Assembly (NCBI GenBank): GCA_036583965.1
Contig: JAZBQD010000014.1
Location: 2,460,001-2,524,000 of the forward strand
Direction: 5' to 3'
Length of the DNA: 64,000 nucleotides
From: Prunella strophiata
Lineage: Eukaryota; Chordata; Aves; Passeriformes; Prunellidae
Below the pieces are notes generated by a model that was not told the origin of the DNA, did not search any database, and was given only the letters and a program-made list of their open reading frames with translations. This document shows positions 61,493 through 64,000 of this stretch, one piece after another. The position numbers were made by a program, and so were the translations under genes. Each line of letters begins with the position of its first letter. The first letter of the stretch is position 1.

Positions 61493-64000
61493 CTAGGACA
61501 TCCCATTGGAAAAGGTGCCAGGTGTGAGCTCTCCACAACACACCAAAGCACTTGCAGCCATGCTCCCCTTGGATGCCTGCAAGCACTCCTGCATTCCTTT
61601 TACTCACAGTGTGAGCTCTCCAGCCTCAGGCTGTCCCAGGGGACATTTAGCTGAGCTGGTGTGCTGCTGTGCAGCCCAGAATGCTCACCAGCTGGTGCCC
61701 ATGTCTGCACTGACATCCCTGCCCTGCTTTGGCACAGGGCTGGCTCACCTCCAGCATCTGCAGACAGTGTGGCAAAGACACAAATGTCTCACAGCAACAG
61801 GGCTGGTCAGCCCACAGGAGAGGGAATCTGAAATCCTGTGCAGTCCATGAACAGTAAGGTGGCATAAATGTCTGAAAATCCTGTTACTCATTCAGCTTTC
61901 TTGCCATGGCTCTCAATGCCTCATTTTGGGCTTCCTATTCCTGCTTATGTTGCTTCCATTTCTCACCTGGATACCTTCATTATTTTTTCTGAGCAGCTGT
62001 TTCTTTTTATCCTTTACTGGACTATGTTGGCTGCTACTTAAATGAAAGCAGCTCTGCTGCTGCAGCTGCAGAACAGAACACTGCTGTTCCCAAGGGAATG
62101 TTCTCTTCCCATGAGCGCAACAAGGTGCTTCTGAGTAAAACCTCCAAATAAGTGATGTCTTTTTCATTTGACACAACTTTACATTATGCTCTCCTATCTA
62201 ACACCTTTCCTCATGCCACTCTTCTGTCTGCCTGACTCCAATGATCTGCCTCCTGCCTCCTGAATTTTTGCCATTTACAGTATTCCTTATCCTGACAGTA
62301 GGAATGAGATCACACGAAGCAGGAACATGGCAGACAGACCTTTAAGTGTCAAAGCAAAGTGTTACTTTTCCCTTTTTTTTTTTTTTTTTTTTTCCTGGTG
62401 GTTTTTCCTTTTCCAGATGTCTGTTTCTTGCACTACACAAGGACAAACTTGCTCCCAGGCACTCACACAAACGAACACTTCAGTCTTTGACTTTGCATCC
62501 TCAACATTTTGTCACGTCAGTTCTGCACGTGATGCACATCCTGCTGCCTCAGTGTTTGCTGAGTAGCTCTCACACATTGGTTCCTGGCCAGTGACTGCAT
62601 GAGCCACTTTTATTTTAATGCTCTGACTGCCTTTGAGCTCCCACTCCTTCCCCATCTCCCCAGGTGACGTAGCTGCCTCTGTGCTGCTCTCACCAGATGA
62701 GGTTAAGTGTGAGCAGCAATTTACATCTTGTCAAAATCAGAGGGGTGGCTTTATGACAGAGAGGTAAGACATGAAGTGGCTCAGCTTTAGTTACTTGTGG
62801 AGCCAGACTGAAAGCCCAGCAGGCACTGGGTAGCACTCCAGGAGGGAGCTGGTTCAGACTGAGGAGCACCCATCACCCTCCCAGATGGCACTGAGCACCA
62901 CCACAGGTTTTTGCACCTTGTCTGCTCTGTGCTTTTGCACCTCACAATTCATCCCTGACTCAGCCTGCACCCCCTGTTGGTGTTTTCTCTCCTCCTCAAA
63001 TCTGGAAGTTGAGAGACCAGGGAAGAGGAGGCAAGGGGAATATTTTATCTGTCCACTGTCACTGAATCCCCTGTTCCTTTCATTAGTGTGCCCTCAGCTT
63101 CCTTCTTCAGCCTTTGATTTTGGTAAGCACGTTCCCCAGAGGTTTCTCAAGAAAGCTCAGGGCTTTTTGAGCTAATTTCAACTAGTGAAGTCTCAATGTT
63201 TTTACTCTCAGGATCTTTTCAAGTGCTTTATTTTTTATAATTCCTTTAACCTACTTCTGTGTGTCTGTACACAAAAGAATTGCTATGCTATCTCACAGCA
63301 GCATTCTGAATAGATGTAAAAGGATTTCAGAGCCTCAGCCATAAATATCAAGGATGTGTTTATATTGCAAGCATGTTCTTATAGCACACCTATTCCAGAA
63401 CAGCAATCCAAACTTTGTGGAAAAACTGCTTGATGCCTTCCAGAAGGAATCTGTTGGTAGATAATTTCAGTGTATGTATTCAAACAATATGAAATAGAAG
63501 ATGTTTTCAAAACAAAAGGTGGGTTTGGAGTTGTCTTTAAAGATGGGGTGTATAGTTTTCAGGCATGCACTTGCTGAAACACATATTGTTCTTATCCTCC
63601 TGTAAATTCACAGAGCTCAGCCCAATAATCTGATATTCCATTTAATGCCTTTATCCCTTCCATATGCCAGAATGGTCTCATTACTGTCTGTATGGACACC
63701 TGTTCCAAATTATTTCTAATGACCTTAATTAGGCCTATTTAAAGTTTTAATTATTATTTTGCAGCCTTTGTTTAGAATCAGATTCTGGACACAAATTTGT
63801 CAGAAATTGCAGGGATTGCAAACAAAGTTCCATGCACTAACAACTGCTGTGGCAGCTGTAAACAATATGCACTACTCCCACAGCATGCTTCAAGTTGCAA
63901 GAAATTTGTTTCTCTGCCTGCCTTGGTGATTTAAGTGCTTGAAGTTAAAATTTTAAAGCAGCCACCTCTTCTTAAATTATAGTCATAAATTGGTGTAATA
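61493..64000. other. Non-coding, mostly single-copy DNA
   Basis: No supported gene. A T-run lies at about 62372-62392. The stretch 61500-61850 is GC-richer and has a 114-codon plus frame without a known domain. The last 350 bp (63640-63990) are complex and AT-rich, with several TAAT/ATTA words and ACAAAG/ACAAT words. They may be a conserved non-coding element, but this cannot be judged from one sequence. Confidence 0.5.

Overview
This window looks like a gene-poor stretch of a bird nuclear genome, either intergenic or deep intron. The main evidence is three copies of the CR1 LINE 3' region (35041-35840 on +, 43700-44107 on + and badly decayed, 53237-53335 on -). They carry the typical bird CR1 3' end, with blocks such as AACCCAAACCATTCTGTGAT. 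Two matching solo LTRs, an AT-rich CpG-poor background, sparse interspersed repeats and long T/G or A/C low-complexity tracts fit the same picture. A songbird is plausible from the LTR and minisatellite content, but that is inference.

I found no protein-coding gene, tRNA, rRNA or known ncRNA that I would defend. The longest open frames are by-products of tandem repeats (the 357-aa frame at 45973-47046 and its antisense partner) or chance frames with no recognisable domain. Three places carry gene-like signals and are reported as weak candidates: a perfect CRE plus TATA box at 26612-26679; a TATA box, ATG and splice donor at 50510-50608; and an acceptor-preceded open frame at 40297-40495.

Layout: 1-24730 is mostly single-copy non-coding DNA with small microsatellites, a 21-bp duplication and a short palindrome. 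From 24731 to 25119 lies a T/G desert. From 25517 to 26490 lies a tandem array with two 239-bp units and shorter variants, followed by a more GC-rich stretch to about 28090 that contains the CRE/TATA candidate. After about 6 kb of plain sequence comes a 1.1-kb minisatellite (33944-35039; 28-bp unit with overlapping EcoRI/XbaI sites) directly abutting a 5'-truncated CR1. A minus-strand solo LTR lies at 37230-37689 with a 4-bp target-site duplication. An A34 tract, an AT-only island and a 15-bp-arm hairpin follow. The second CR1 is at 43700-44107. From about 46011 to 47025 there is a 1-kb purine/pyrimidine switch region whose core is a perfect 27-copy 18-bp array. The third CR1 scrap is at 53237-53335, and a plus-strand sister of the solo LTR is at 61032-61492.

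The features do not form a pathway. The interest is in the repeats: how two very homogeneous arrays arose and were assembled, why the two LTR copies are more alike in the middle than at the ends, and whether the few promoter-like sites are transcribed.
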